Translations under genes and position numbers: made by a program
The notes under the pieces: model-generated
What the model was told of the DNA's origin: nothing
The model's input: only the letters and a program-made list of their open reading frames with translations
Database searches by the model: none
Assembly: GCA_026399645.1 (NCBI GenBank)
Contig: JAPLQN010000059.1
Span: 1 to 64,000 of the forward strand
Direction of reading: 5' to 3'
DNA from: Candidatus Methylopumilus sp.
GTDB lineage: Bacteria; Pseudomonadota; Gammaproteobacteria; Burkholderiales; Methylophilaceae
Length of the DNA: 64,000 nt
In this document: one piece after another, positions 1 through 9,113 of the stretch
How positions within the stretch are numbered: the stretch's first letter is position 1
Layout: every line of letters begins with the position of its first letter

Positions 1-1
1 T

Positions 2-562
2 ACTATCATGGGCGACATTAAAAAAAATAAAAGTCTATTGAGATCTGGCGCAAAAATAAATGACGATATATGGGTGACCGGCCAATTAGGTATGGCCTCC
101 ATGGGTTTAGCTAGCCTCCAGGGAAAATTAAAACTCGCGTCTAGTTTAAAAGTGAAATGTATAAAAGCACTTGAAACACCAGCACCCAAAGTTTTAATCG
201 GCTCCCATATATCTAGCTATGCGAATAGCTGTATTGATATTTCTGATGGTCTCATTCAAGACTTAAAGCATGTCTTAAAAGCTTCCGCAGCTGGCGCCTC
301 TCTTTTGCTCAATGAAATACCGTGTGATCCATTTATTCATGCATCAAAAAAATATCAATTCGCATTAAATGGTGGCGATGACTATGAATTACTATTTACA
401 GCTCCAAAAAAACATAGACTCGCTATAGAAAAAATTGCAAAGAAAACAGATACGGCAATCAACATCATTGGTGTGATTACTAAGAACAAAACCCTTAAGG
501 TTTTAGACCAAAAAGGCAAATCCATATCATTCAACCCAAGAGGATTTGATCATTTTGCCTAA
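2..562 (+). CDS. thiL: Thiamine-monophosphate kinase, 3' part (cut by window edge)
   Basis: ThiL phosphorylates thiamine monophosphate to the active cofactor thiamine diphosphate in the cytoplasm. The reading frame is open to the first base of the window, so the ATG at 8 is internal and about 130 N-terminal residues of a normal ~320-residue protein are missing. Visible family features are the LLRSGAK..DDIWVTG stretch near the left edge, CIDISDGLIQDL around position 230-265 and the C-terminal GGDDYELLF motif around position 370. It overlaps pgpA by 17 nt, and a thiL-pgpA pair is common in proteobacteria. Assignment is firm; only the N-terminus is unknown. Confidence 0.93.
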   Translation, partial: TIMGDIKKNKSLLRSGAKINDDIWVTGQLGMASMGLASLQGKLKLASSLKVKCIKALETPAPKVLIGSHISSYANSCIDISDGLIQDLKHVLKASAAGASLLLNEIPCDPFIHASKKYQFALNGGDDYELLFTAPKKHRLAIEKIAKKTDTAINIIGVITKNKTLKVLDQKGKSISFNPRGFDHFA

Positions 563-1022
563 TCTTAAATTTCTAATAAAGCATCCCTCGCATTTTTTAA
601 CACTAGGTTTTGGTGCGGGACTTTCAAAAAAAGCACCGGGCACTCTGGGCACAATGGTTGGGATTCCAATTTATTTATTGATATCGTCCTATAGTTTTTC
701 CTCACAGATGATGATGGCCTTACTTTTTACAATTGTAGGTATCTTTATTTGCAATCAAACAGCGCAAGCACTAAAAGTTAAAGATCCTAGCGCTATTGTG
801 TGGGATGAAATTTCGGCTTTCTTTTTAATGTTAGTCATCGCTCACCCTCTTTTAAATCCCCTTAAAATTTTTGAGTTATTTGTGCTCTTTAGGATTTTTG
901 ATATTTGGAAGCCCTTTCCAATCAATTATCTAGATAAGCATGTAGGGGGTGGATTGGGTATTATGCTTGACGATTATGTGGCTGCATTTTTTGCGCTACT
1001 TATTTACTTCTCAATTCAATGA
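546..1022 (+). CDS. pgpA: Phosphatidylglycerophosphatase A
   Basis: It removes the phosphate from phosphatidylglycerol phosphate in the inner membrane, giving phosphatidylglycerol. The 158-residue length is normal. The N-terminal GFGAGLSKKAPGTLGT segment (about residues 22-37), the VWDEISAFF acidic motif near residue 82 and several hydrophobic segments match the family. The start is TTG at 546, inside the end of thiL; no ATG precedes the conserved region, so a coupled TTG start is the best choice. It ends in an ATGA overlap with pncC, so thiL-pgpA-pncC is one transcription unit. Confidence 0.92.
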   Translation: MIILPNLKFLIKHPSHFLTLGFGAGLSKKAPGTLGTMVGIPIYLLISSYSFSSQMMMALLFTIVGIFICNQTAQALKVKDPSAIVWDEISAFFLMLVIAHPLLNPLKIFELFVLFRIFDIWKPFPINYLDKHVGGGLGIMLDDYVAAFFALLIYFSIQ

Positions 1023-1519
1023 CGCAATCAATCATTCAAGATATAAGCATGCAGCTTGGCAATGCGCTCATTAAAAATCATTTGCGGATTGCACTTGCTG
1101 AGTCATGCACTGGTGGGTTAGTTTGCCAGCATCTCACAAATATTCCTGGAAGCTCCGCCTGGTTCGACCGAGGATTCATCACCTATAGCAATGAATCAAA
1201 AATTGAATTACTTAAGGTCGATCAAACGACACTTTTAAAATTTGGTGCGGTGAGTCAAGAAGTGGCTGCCGAAATGGCCTTGGGCGCTCTTAAAGAGAGT
1301 CACGCTCAAATAGCTTTATCCATTACAGGCATTGCAGGCCCCTCAGGGGGGTCAACTGAAAAACCTGTAGGTACGGTTTTCTTTGCTATTGCTCAACACA
1401 ATAAGATCATTTTTAATGCTTCAAAAGTCTTCCCTGGATCAAGGGAAAATATACGTGAATCTTCCTGTCTATTTGCACTAAATCAGGTCTTAGCGCTTAC
1501 TTTAAACTCCCAAGTATGA
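1019..1519 (+). CDS. pncC: Nicotinamide-nucleotide amidohydrolase (CinA C-terminal domain protein)
   Basis: PncC deamidates nicotinamide mononucleotide to nicotinate mononucleotide, recycling the NMN released by DNA ligase. The protein is the stand-alone 166-residue CinA C-terminal domain without the N-terminal competence/pyrophosphatase half. The ESCTGG motif with the expected catalytic serine (S29), GSSAWFDRGFITYSN and the ITGIAGPSGGS loop are all visible. The ATG overlaps the pgpA stop (ATGA). recA follows after 45 nt; a pncC/cinA-recA neighbourhood is common in bacteria. Confidence 0.93.
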   Translation: MTQSIIQDISMQLGNALIKNHLRIALAESCTGGLVCQHLTNIPGSSAWFDRGFITYSNESKIELLKVDQTTLLKFGAVSQEVAAEMALGALKESHAQIALSITGIAGPSGGSTEKPVGTVFFAIAQHNKIIFNASKVFPGSRENIRESSCLFALNQVLALTLNSQV

Positions 1520-1564
1520 AATAATTATTAGTGATAAAAACACTTTAATTAAAGGCAAATTTAG

Positions 1565-2599
1565 ATGGATGACAATAAAAGTAAGGCACTCGCTGCCGCA
1601 TTAGCGCAGATCGAAAAACAATTCGGAAAAGGTTCCGTCATGAGGATGGATGATTCCGAAGTCATCCAAGATATCCAATCAGTTTCAACAGGTTCCTTAG
1701 GTCTTGATATTGCGCTCGGCATAGGTGGCCTTCCTAGAGGGCGTGTTGTTGAAATATATGGCCCAGAATCCTCAGGCAAGACATCTTTAACACTATCAGT
1801 CATCGCTCAAATGCAAAAGCTTGGTGGCGTGGCTGCCTTTATTGATGCTGAACATGCACTTGATCCTCAATATGCTGCAAAATTAGGTGTCGTTGTTCCA
1901 GACTTACTCATATCTCAACCTGATACAGGCGAACAAGCCCTTGAAATTGCAGACATGCTTGTACGAAGTGGTTCAGTAGATATTGTCGTCATAGACTCAG
2001 TAGCAGCTCTGACGCCTCGTGCAGAAATTGAAGGTGAAATGGGTGACTCTCATATGGGTCTTCAAGCTCGCCTGATGTCACAAGCCCTAAGAAAACTAAC
2101 AGGCAATATTAAAAAAACAAATACGCTTGTCATATTCATTAACCAAATTCGTATGAAGATTGGTGTCATGTTTGGCAACCCAGAAACAACCACGGGCGGT
2201 AATGCTTTGAAATTTTACGCTTCCGTGAGACTTGATATTCGACGTATTGGCGCAATCAAAAAAGGTGATGAAGTCGTGGGTGCTGAAACAAGAGTTAAAG
2301 TGGTTAAAAATAAAGTGGCACCTCCATTTAGACAAGCTGAATTTGACGTGCTGTATGGTGAAGGCATTTCAAGAGAAGGTGAAATCATTGAAATTGGTGC
2401 TCAATTAAATTTCGTTGAAAAAGCAGGGTCATGGTATAGCTATAACGGCGAGAAAATTGGCCAAGGCAAAGACAATGCAAGAGAATTTTTAAAAGAAAAT
2501 CCAAAAATTGCTCAAGAAATTGAAGATAAGATTAGGGCAAACTCATCAACTCTAAGTGAAGCGATGACTGCACCTCAGGAAACAGACGAAACTGAGTAA
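1565..2599 (+). CDS. recA: Recombinase RecA
   Basis: RecA forms ATP-dependent filaments on single-stranded DNA and drives homologous pairing and strand exchange. At 344 residues it is full length. The Walker A motif GPESSGKT is at residues 66-73, FIDAEHALD follows near residue 92, and the mobile-loop region [21 protein letters not shown] is intact. The C-terminal tail is acidic, as usual. The 45-nt upstream gap contains no CTGT-N8-ACAG LexA operator that I can see, so SOS control by a canonical site is not supported. recX follows, overlapping or within 80 nt depending on its start. Confidence 0.98.
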   Translation: MDDNKSKALAAALAQIEKQFGKGSVMRMDDSEVIQDIQSVSTGSLGLDIALGIGGLPRGRVVEIYGPESSGKTSLTLSVIAQMQKLGGVAAFIDAEHALDPQYAAKLGVVVPDLLISQPDTGEQALEIADMLVRSGSVDIVVIDSVAALTPRAEIEGEMGDSHMGLQARLMSQALRKLTGNIKKTNTLVIFINQIRMKIGVMFGNPETTTGGNALKFYASVRLDIRRIGAIKKGDEVVGAETRVKVVKNKVAPPFRQAEFDVLYGEGISREGEIIEIGAQLNFVEKAGSWYSYNGEKIGQGKDNAREFLKENPKIAQEIEDKIRANSSTLSEAMTAPQETDETE

Positions 2600-3062
2600 C
2601 ACAAAAAACAATCCATTAGTTTTACTTAAAAAAAGAGCGCTGTATTACCTAGCAAAAAGAGAGTATTCACATCTCGAATTGAAATTGAAATTAAGTGAGT
2701 ACGCGCATACGCTCGAATTTGATGAAGACGCACTAGATCTTTTTATATCATCTCTAGTGTCAGATGGATGGCTGTCTAATGAGCGGTATTGTGAACAATT
2801 TATTCATGCAAAAAAAAATAAATTCGGGCGATATAAGATCATTCGAGAACTTGAAGAAAAAGGAATAGAGCAGGCACTGATAGAGCAGTTCATAAGCCCT
2901 CTTAAAAACCAAGAATTATTATATGCAAAACAAGTATGGCAAAAGAAATTTAAACTCCCCCCCTCTTCTAAAGAAGAATGGTCAAAACAGGCTCGCTTCT
3001 TACAAAGTCGCGGGTTTGATGTTTCGCTTATAAAAAAAATATTGAATGCCAAGGAAGAATAG
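2592..3062 (+). CDS. recX: Regulatory protein RecX (start codon non-canonical)
   Basis: RecX binds RecA filaments and limits their extension. The first in-frame canonical start is TTG at 2679, but the conserved RecX N-terminal motif (here [15 protein letters not shown]) is encoded just before it. The frame is open from a stop at 2565-2567, with no ATG, GTG or TTG before 2679. I place the start at CTG 2592, which overlaps the recA stop by 8 nt, follows an AGGA at 2577-2580 and begins [20 protein letters not shown]. That gives about 156 residues, the family norm. The start is inference (about 0.5); the RecX identity is firm. A start at 2679 would remove part of the first helical repeat. Confidence 0.85.
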   Translation: MSNTKNNPLVLLKKRALYYLAKREYSHLELKLKLSEYAHTLEFDEDALDLFISSLVSDGWLSNERYCEQFIHAKKNKFGRYKIIRELEEKGIEQALIEQFISPLKNQELLYAKQVWQKKFKLPPSSKEEWSKQARFLQSRGFDVSLIKKILNAKEE

Positions 3063-3069
3063 CTAGCGT

Positions 3070-5724
3070 ATGTCAACTGCATCGAATCGTCCCATTATCT
3101 CTAGCGAAGAAATTAGAAATATTTTCTTAGATTTTTTCAAGAATAAACAACATCAGATTGTAGCTTCAAGCTCATTAGTGCCTGGAGAAGATCCTACTTT
3201 ATTATTTACAAACGCAGGTATGAATCAATTCAAAGACGTGTTCTTAGGATTTGATAAACGTCACTATGCCAGAGCGACTTCAAGCCAAAAGTGTGTCAGA
3301 GCAGGTGGCAAACATAACGACTTAGAAAATGTAGGCTATACCGCAAGGCATCATACTTTTTTTGAAATGCTCGGCAATTTCAGCTTTGGTGATTACTTCA
3401 AAAAAGATGCGATTCAATATGCTTGGGAACTTCTCACTGAAGTTTATAAAATTCCTAAAGAAAAACTCCTAGTCACTATCTATAGTGAAGATGATGAAGC
3501 ATACGATATTTGGGCTAAATCAATCGGCATCCATCCGGACAAAATTATTCGTATTGGCGATAACAAGGGTGCTAAGTATGCATCAGATAATTTTTGGATG
3601 ATGGGTGATACAGGCCCATGTGGCCCATGTACTGAAATTTTTTACGATCACGGAAGCCATATACCTGGCGGCCCACCTGGATCTAAAGATGAAGATGGTG
3701 ATCGATTCATTGAAATTTGGAATATTGTTTTTATGCAATATAACCGCGATGAAAAAGGTGTCATGCATGTATTACCAAAACCATCAGTCGATACAGGCAT
3801 GGGCTTGGAAAGAATATGCGCAGTCCTTCAAGGCGTTCATGCAAACTATGAAACTGATTTATTTGTGCCGCTCATTCAATCGGCTGCAAATATTACAAAG
3901 ACATCAGACATCCATCACCCTTCATTAAAAGTATTGTCAGATCATATTCGTGCTTGTACATTTTTAATTTCAGATGGTGTGATTCCAGGTAACGAAGGTC
4001 GCGGATACGTTTTAAGAAGAATTATCCGTAGAGCCATCAGACACGGCTACAAACTAGGTTGCAGACAGCCCTTCTTTCATAAATTAGTTGATGATGTGGT
4101 TCACATGCTAGGCAAAGCTTATCCTGACATTGAAAGAAATAAAAAAAATATTGCTTTATCACTAAAGCTAGAAGAAGAACGATTCTTTGAAACCATTGAA
4201 AATGGTATGAATATATTAGAAGAGTCCATTCAAGCACTTATTAAAAAAAATCAAAAAACTTTTGATGGTCAGATTGCTTTTAAGCTGCACGATACTTTTG
4301 GATTCCCGCTCGATCTCACCGCTGACATTTGTCGAGAGAAAAATATCTCCATCGATCAAAAAGGTTTTGATGAGGCGATGGAAGCCCAAAAATCGATGGC
4401 TCGATCTTCTAATAAATTCAAAATGAAAATAGATGTCGACTATAACGGTGACGCTACACATTTTAGTGGATATGAAGCCATGGAATGCAAGGCAAAAGTC
4501 TTGGCTTTATTTAAAGATGATGAGTCCAAAACAGAACTTCTTAAAGGTGAATCTGGCATTGTCATACTTGACACCACACCCTTCTATGCAGAATCTGGAG
4601 GCCAAGTAGGCGATAAAGGTTTTATTAAAACTTCGAATAGTTCTTTTAAAGTTGAAGATACCCTAAAAATCAAAGCAAAAATTTTTGTGCATTATGGAGT
4701 GGTTGAAACAAACAATTTAAAAGTATCAGATGAAGTCATAGCATCTGTTGAAAATGATTCCAGAAAAAATATTATGCGAAATCATTCAGCGACCCATTTA
4801 TTACATAAAGGTCTTAAGAATACATTAGGCTCACATGTAGAGCAAAAAGGTTCTCTTGTTGATGAATCGAAAACACGTTTTGACTTTTCACATCCCAAAG
4901 CTTTAACCTCAGATGAAATTAAATCTGTTGAAATGTTTGTGAACCAAGAAATACTTAACAATACAGATACGGAAGCTAAAACTATGCATTTAGATGACGC
5001 CAAAAAAAGTGGTGCCATGATGCTCTTTGGTGAGAAATATGCTGACGAAGTCAGAGTGCTTAGTATTGGATCAAGTAAAGAACTATGCGGCGGCACGCAT
5101 GTAAAAAGGACTGGGGATATTGGTGCCTTCAAAATTATTTCTGAAACAGGCATCTCCTCTGGTATTCGACGTATTGAAGCTACCACAGGATTTAACGTCA
5201 TTCATTATATGAATGAACATGTTTCAATCATTGATCGTTTAGCACACGATCTAAAAGTCCCCTCCTCTGAACTTTTAAGCAAAATTGATCAAATCCAAGA
5301 TCTTATGAAAGAACAGGAAAAAAATATTCAGCAACTGAAATCAAAAATTGCTTCTTCTGAAAGTGGTAACTTATCTAAAAAAGCGATCTCTATAGGAGAG
5401 GTTAAAGTTGTGATGGAAAAATTAGGCGCTTCCGATGCACAAGCGTTAAGAGAGACCATTGATAAACTTAAATCAGAACTCAAAAGTGCAGTTATAATTT
5501 TAAGTGGTGTTGATCAAGATAAAGTCACTTTAGCGGTCGGTGTGACTCATGATCTTGTAACCAAAATAAAAGCAGGTGAAATCGCAAATGAACTAGCCAT
5601 TGTGATTGGCGGTAAAGGTGGCGGTAAGCCAGATCTTGCAATGGCTGGAGGATCAAAACCAGAACTTCTTGATCAAGCTTTTAGTGATTGCTTAACTAAA
5701 TTAAAGAAAATAATACTTAACTAA
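3070..5724 (+). CDS. alaS: Alanyl-tRNA synthetase
   Basis: AlaS charges tRNA-Ala and edits misacylated Ser or Gly. The 884-residue protein has the normal order. First comes a class II catalytic domain with [22 protein letters not shown] and [17 protein letters not shown]. The editing domain follows, with metal ligands HSATH (H572, H576) and CGGTH (C673, H677). A C-terminal coiled-coil/DHHA1 domain closes with [15 protein letters not shown]. It lies 7 nt after recX, the classical recA-recX-alaS order, and 6 nt before lysC, so these four genes are probably cotranscribed. Confidence 0.98.
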   Translation: MSTASNRPIISSEEIRNIFLDFFKNKQHQIVASSSLVPGEDPTLLFTNAGMNQFKDVFLGFDKRHYARATSSQKCVRAGGKHNDLENVGYTARHHTFFEMLGNFSFGDYFKKDAIQYAWELLTEVYKIPKEKLLVTIYSEDDEAYDIWAKSIGIHPDKIIRIGDNKGAKYASDNFWMMGDTGPCGPCTEIFYDHGSHIPGGPPGSKDEDGDRFIEIWNIVFMQYNRDEKGVMHVLPKPSVDTGMGLERICAVLQGVHANYETDLFVPLIQSAANITKTSDIHHPSLKVLSDHIRACTFLISDGVIPGNEGRGYVLRRIIRRAIRHGYKLGCRQPFFHKLVDDVVHMLGKAYPDIERNKKNIALSLKLEEERFFETIENGMNILEESIQALIKKNQKTFDGQIAFKLHDTFGFPLDLTADICREKNISIDQKGFDEAMEAQKSMARSSNKFKMKIDVDYNGDATHFSGYEAMECKAKVLALFKDDESKTELLKGESGIVILDTTPFYAESGGQVGDKGFIKTSNSSFKVEDTLKIKAKIFVHYGVVETNNLKVSDEVIASVENDSRKNIMRNHSATHLLHKGLKNTLGSHVEQKGSLVDESKTRFDFSHPKALTSDEIKSVEMFVNQEILNNTDTEAKTMHLDDAKKSGAMMLFGEKYADEVRVLSIGSSKELCGGTHVKRTGDIGAFKIISETGISSGIRRIEATTGFNVIHYMNEHVSIIDRLAHDLKVPSSELLSKIDQIQDLMKEQEKNIQQLKSKIASSESGNLSKKAISIGEVKVVMEKLGASDAQALRETIDKLKSELKSAVIILSGVDQDKVTLAVGVTHDLVTKIKAGEIANELAIVIGGKGGGKPDLAMAGGSKPELLDQAFSDCLTKLKKIILN

Positions 5725-5730
5725 ATATCT

Positions 5731-6954
5731 ATGAGTTTAATTGTACAAAAATATGGTGGCACATCAGTTGGAACGCCAGAAAGAATTAGGGCTGTTGCAA
5801 GAAGTGTAGCTCGATATAAATCGCTCGGACACAAAATCGTTGTCGTGGTATCTGCCATGTCTGGTGAAACTAATCGACTCATTGGGCTTGCTAAAGAAAT
5901 TATGGCCGAGCCTGATCCACGTGAGTTGGATGTCATAGTATCTACAGGCGAACAGGTCAGTATTGGTATGACAACGCTTGCTTTAATTGAACTTGGCATT
6001 AAAGCCAAAAGCTATACCGGTTCCCAAGTCAAAATTTTAACGGATGATTCTCACACTAAAGCTAGAATTTTAAAAATTGACCATAACAATATTCAAGATG
6101 ATTTAGATCAAGGTTATGTAGTGGTCGTTGCTGGATTCCAAGGTGTGGATGAACAAGGCAGTATTACAACCCTTGGGCGAGGCGGTTCAGATACTACCGG
6201 GGTTGCGCTAGCCGCAGCTCTTAAAGCTGATGAATGCCAAATTTATACCGATGTAGATGGTATTTATACAACCGATCCTAGAGTGGTGCCTGAAGCTAAG
6301 AAATTAGATTCAATTACTTTTGAAGAGATGTTAGAAATGGCAAGTCTAGGATCAAAAGTACTTCAAATTAGAGCAGTCGAATTCGCAGGTAAATACAAGG
6401 TTAAATTAAGAGTGTTATCAAGCTTTGAAGAAGAAGGTGACGGCACTCTCATTACATTTGAGGAAAAAAATAAAATGGAAGATCCCATTATTTCAGGTAT
6501 TGCTTTTAATCGCGATGAAGCCAAGGTAAGTATTCTTGGTGTGCCAGATAAGCCAGGTATTGCTTATCAAATATTAGGTCCCATTGCAGATGCCAATATT
6601 GATGTCGATATGATTATTCAAAATGTAGGCGCTGTTGGAACAACTGACTTTACATTTACCGTGAATAGAATTGATTTAAATAAAGCCTTAGGCATTCTTA
6701 ATGAAAAAGTTAAGGGTCACGTGGGCGCTAGAGAAGTAAATGGAAACGATAAAATTGCAAAAGTATCCATCGTAGGTGTTGGTATGCGCTCTCACGTTGG
6801 TGTTGCAAGCCAAATGTTTAGAACATTGTCTGAAGAAGGCATTAATATTGACATGATCTCAACAAGCGAAATTAAAATTTCAGTACTTATTGACGAGAAA
6901 TATCTTGAGCTTGCAGTCAGAGCTCTTCATAAAGCTTTTGGGCTCGATGCATAA
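5731..6954 (+). CDS. lysC: Aspartate kinase, ACT-regulated
   Basis: It phosphorylates aspartate, the first step toward lysine, threonine, methionine and diaminopimelate. The 407-residue monofunctional form begins with the amino-acid kinase motif VQKYGGTSVG and carries LGRGGSDTTGVALAAAL and TDVDGIYTTDPR in the kinase domain. Two ACT domains occupy about residues 265-405, which implies feedback control by lysine and/or threonine. There is no fused homoserine dehydrogenase. It is the last protein gene of the recA-recX-alaS-lysC run; tRNA-Ser starts 49 nt later. Confidence 0.97.
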   Translation: MSLIVQKYGGTSVGTPERIRAVARSVARYKSLGHKIVVVVSAMSGETNRLIGLAKEIMAEPDPRELDVIVSTGEQVSIGMTTLALIELGIKAKSYTGSQVKILTDDSHTKARILKIDHNNIQDDLDQGYVVVVAGFQGVDEQGSITTLGRGGSDTTGVALAAALKADECQIYTDVDGIYTTDPRVVPEAKKLDSITFEEMLEMASLGSKVLQIRAVEFAGKYKVKLRVLSSFEEEGDGTLITFEEKNKMEDPIISGIAFNRDEAKVSILGVPDKPGIAYQILGPIADANIDVDMIIQNVGAVGTTDFTFTVNRIDLNKALGILNEKVKGHVGAREVNGNDKIAKVSIVGVGMRSHVGVASQMFRTLSEEGINIDMISTSEIKISVLIDEKYLELAVRALHKAFGLDA

Positions 6955-7003
6955 ACCCTAGAAATTGATTTTTAAAGCAATTTAGCGTATCGTTCGCGCT
7001 TCT

Positions 7004-7097
7004 GGAGAGCTGGCCGAGAGGTCGAAGGCACTTCCCTGCTAAGGAAGCATACGGGCTTAAACCTGTATCGAGGGTTCGAATCCCTCGCTCTCCGCCA
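7004..7097 (+). tRNA. tRNA-Ser(GCU)
   Basis: A class II tRNA with a long variable arm. The acceptor stem GGAGAGC pairs with GCTCTCC, the anticodon stem is CTTCC/GGAAG, and the loop CTGCTAA carries anticodon GCU (7038-7040), reading AGC/AGU. The T-loop is GTTCGAATC and CCA is encoded (7095-7097). It lies 49 nt after lysC and heads a three-tRNA run on this strand. Confidence 0.97.
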
Positions 7098-7116
7098 TTA
7101 TTCAATATCATTAAGT

Positions 7117-7122
7117 TATAAT
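7117..7122 (+). promoter_or_regulatory. Possible -10 element (TATAAT) before tRNA-Arg(ACG)
   Basis: A perfect TATAAT lies 8 nt before the 5' end of tRNA-Arg(ACG), in the 33-nt gap after tRNA-Ser. A good -35 would have to sit in the tRNA-Ser 3' end and is not evident (GCCATT). It may let the Arg tRNAs be transcribed separately, or be chance in AT-rich DNA. Confidence 0.35.
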
Positions 7123-7130
7123 GTCACAAC

Positions 7131-7207
7131 GCGCCCGTAGCTCAGCTGGATAGAGTACTTGGCTACGAACCAAGGGGTCAGGAGTTCGAATCTCTTCGGG
7201 CGCGCCA
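7131..7207 (+). tRNA. tRNA-Arg(ACG)
   Basis: A 77-nt cloverleaf. Acceptor GCGCCCG/CGGGCGC, D-arm GCTCAGCTGGATAGAGT, anticodon stem CTTGG/CCAAG with loop CTACGAA (anticodon ACG), T-arm AGGAG-TTCGAAT-CTCTT and encoded CCA. The A34 is expected to be deaminated to inosine by TadA to read CGU, CGC and CGA. The next gene downstream is an almost identical copy with anticodon UCG. Confidence 0.98.
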
Positions 7208-7230
7208 TTTTTATCACCTCTAGTATTTAT

Positions 7231-7307
7231 GCGCCTGTAGCTCAGCTGGATAGAGTACTTGGCTTCGAACCAAGGGGTCAGGAGTTCGAATCTCTTCGGG
7301 CGCGCCA
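7231..7307 (+). tRNA. tRNA-Arg(UCG), near-identical copy of the ACG gene
   Basis: A 77-nt cloverleaf that differs from the gene 23 nt upstream at only two positions: C6 to T in the acceptor stem (still a G-U pair) and A34 to T, giving anticodon loop CTTCGAA. The predicted anticodon UCG reads CGA/CGG. All stems and the encoded CCA are intact, so it looks functional. It evidently arose by local duplication of the ACG gene followed by an anticodon shift. Confidence 0.96.
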
Positions 7308-7503
7308 TTTTAATAAAAGCTAAACAAGAAGTATTTAAAAATACCGCAAAATGAAATAATAAATGATGCAAAATATTTTTTAATTTCTAATCAAATTTAA
7401 GTTTAATAAAATTAAAGCTATTAGAAATGAAGTGTCTATAAAAATAATAGAGCCACTGATTTTATTATGCAGTCTATACGAAGTTTAAGAGGTAATTTGA
7501 GTT

Positions 7504-7533
7504 GGACTTTTGAAGGTTACCACTCCAAAGTCC
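7504..7533 (-). other. Hairpin just downstream of tRNA-Lys
   Basis: On the minus strand, 10 nt after the tRNA-Lys CCA, GGACTTTGGAG pairs with CTTCAAAAGTCC (one bulged base) around a short loop. There is no following U-tract, so it is not a standard intrinsic terminator. It could be a processing or 3'-end stabilising hairpin. The rest of 7308-7503 shows no gene I can support. Confidence 0.4.
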
Positions 7534-7543
7534 TTGATATAAA

Positions 7544-7619
7544 TGGTGGGTCGGGCGGGGGTCGAACCCGCGACAAACGGATTAAAAGTCCGCTGCTCTA
7601 CCAACTGAGCTACCAACCC
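7544..7619 (-). tRNA. tRNA-Lys(UUU)
   Basis: A 76-nt cloverleaf on the minus strand. Acceptor GGGTTGG/CCGACCC, D-arm AGCTCAGTTGGTAGAGC, anticodon stem GCGGA/TCCGT with loop CTTTTAA (anticodon UUU), T-loop GGTTCGACCC and encoded CCA at 7544-7546. It faces the other three tRNAs and lies upstream of nothing obvious on its strand. Confidence 0.98.
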
Positions 7620-7683
7620 AGAAGAAACAAAACACGTGATTATCCGTTATTGGGACTGTTTGGTCAATAATGTTTAGGGAAGA

Positions 7684-9039
7684 TTAAGGTCTCAAACCAG
7701 GTATTTTGCCAGCCATGCCTCGCATAAGCTTGCCTAAACCACCTTTGGAGAACATTTTCATCATCTTTTGCATCTCTTCAAACTGATTAAGGACGCGATT
7801 CACATCTTGAACCTGCACACCAGATCCCAAAGCAATTCTTTTCTTTCTTGTAGCTTTAATCAATTCAGGCTTTCTTCTTTCAAGAGGCGTCATTGAGCTA
7901 ATGATCGCTTCTATTTGACGAAGTGATTTATCGCCATCTTCAGGATTAACTTTAGATGCAGCACTCGTAAATTGAGCTGGCATCTTATCCATCATGGCAC
8001 TTACACCACCCATTTTTTTCATCTGCCCTATTTGATTTTTGAAATCTTCTAGATCGAAATTTTTTCCTGATTTAACTTTTTCTGCTAACTTCTCAGCCTC
8101 TTTAACATCTAATGTTTTCTGCGCATCTTCGACAAGACTTACAATGTCGCCCATGCCAAGAATTCTTGACGCCATTCTTTCAGGGTGAAAAGGTTCTAGG
8201 CCATTAATTTTTTCACTTGTCCCAATATACTTAATAGGCTTACCTGTGACTTGACGCACAGATAAAGCGGCACCACCACGCGTATCACTATCTAGCTTAG
8301 TTAAAATAACACCTGTTAAAGGTAATGCGTCACCAAAAGCTTTTGCAGTATTCACTGCGTCTTGTCCTTGCATGGCATCGACCACAAATAAAGTTTCTAC
8401 TGGATTTAATTTTTTATGGAGGGCTGTGATTTCATCCATCATTTCAACGTCAATACCTAAGCGACCAGCGGTATCAAAAATCACCACATCAAAGAAATGT
8501 TTTTTTGCGTAATCGATCGTTTCTGTTGCAATCTTTAATGGCTTCTGGGAGGGGTTTAAATCAAAGCATTCAATATTCAGACTTTTTGCAAGTGTTTTAA
8601 GTTGGTCAATCGCTGCAGGGCGATACACATCAGCACTCGCAAGTAACACTTTTTTCTTTTTTTCGATAAGCAATTTAGCAAGCTTGGCAGAAGTGGTTGT
8701 TTTACCAGAGCCCTGCAGGCCTGCCATGAGAATAATAGCTGGGGGAGCAACGTTCAGATCTAATGACACATTTTGATCACCCATGAGGATCGTGAGTTCA
8801 TCTTGGACGATTTTAATAATCGCTTGCCCTGGGGATAGACTTTGTAATACTTCGACACCTAGCGCTTTAGTTTTAACGCGATCAATAAAATCTTTTACGA
8901 CAGCTAAAGCAACGTCCGCTTCAATTAAAGCAATTCTAACTTCGCGCATCGCATCACTGATATTTTGCTCAGTAAATCTAGCTTGTCCTCGAATTGTTTT
9001 AATGACACTTTGTAGTCGGTCGGTTAGATTTTCTAACAT
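7684..9039 (-). CDS. ffh: Signal recognition particle protein Ffh
   Basis: Ffh is the GTPase of the signal recognition particle. With 4.5S RNA it delivers nascent membrane proteins to FtsY at the inner membrane. At 451 residues it is full length: N domain (1-85), G domain with GLQGSGKTT (107-115), DTAGR near 190 and TKLD near 249, and a Met-rich M domain from about 330 that ends in GGLGKLMRGM. It diverges from the ypjD-like gene across 74 nt, an arrangement also known in other proteobacteria. Confidence 0.98.
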   Translation of the reverse strand: MLENLTDRLQSVIKTIRGQARFTEQNISDAMREVRIALIEADVALAVVKDFIDRVKTKALGVEVLQSLSPGQAIIKIVQDELTILMGDQNVSLDLNVAPPAIILMAGLQGSGKTTTSAKLAKLLIEKKKKVLLASADVYRPAAIDQLKTLAKSLNIECFDLNPSQKPLKIATETIDYAKKHFFDVVIFDTAGRLGIDVEMMDEITALHKKLNPVETLFVVDAMQGQDAVNTAKAFGDALPLTGVILTKLDSDTRGGAALSVRQVTGKPIKYIGTSEKINGLEPFHPERMASRILGMGDIVSLVEDAQKTLDVKEAEKLAEKVKSGKNFDLEDFKNQIGQMKKMGGVSAMMDKMPAQFTSAASKVNPEDGDKSLRQIEAIISSMTPLERRKPELIKATRKKRIALGSGVQVQDVNRVLNQFEEMQKMMKMFSKGGLGKLMRGMAGKIPGLRP

Positions 9040-9113
9040 GCGTTCATCCTGTTTTAAGTTAACTCTTCTTTATGTACATGGTATATTAAACCTTTAATTA
9101 CCAATTAAAAATT

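Noticed and set aside
4782-5201. 139-codon ORF antisense to alaS
   Set aside because: It lies wholly inside the conserved alaS coding frame, with no ribosome site or recognisable domain; AT-rich codon bias produces such shadows.
6917-7371. Two apparent minus-strand proteins (RGIRTLDTGLS and RFELLTPWFEAKYS types)
   Set aside because: They are antisense translations of the tRNA-Ser and tRNA-Arg genes, a well-known artefact in protein databases.
7467-7670. Plus-strand ORF of 67 codons
   Set aside because: It reads across the antisense of tRNA-Lys (GRTRDKRIKSPLLYQLSYQPR) and has no independent support.
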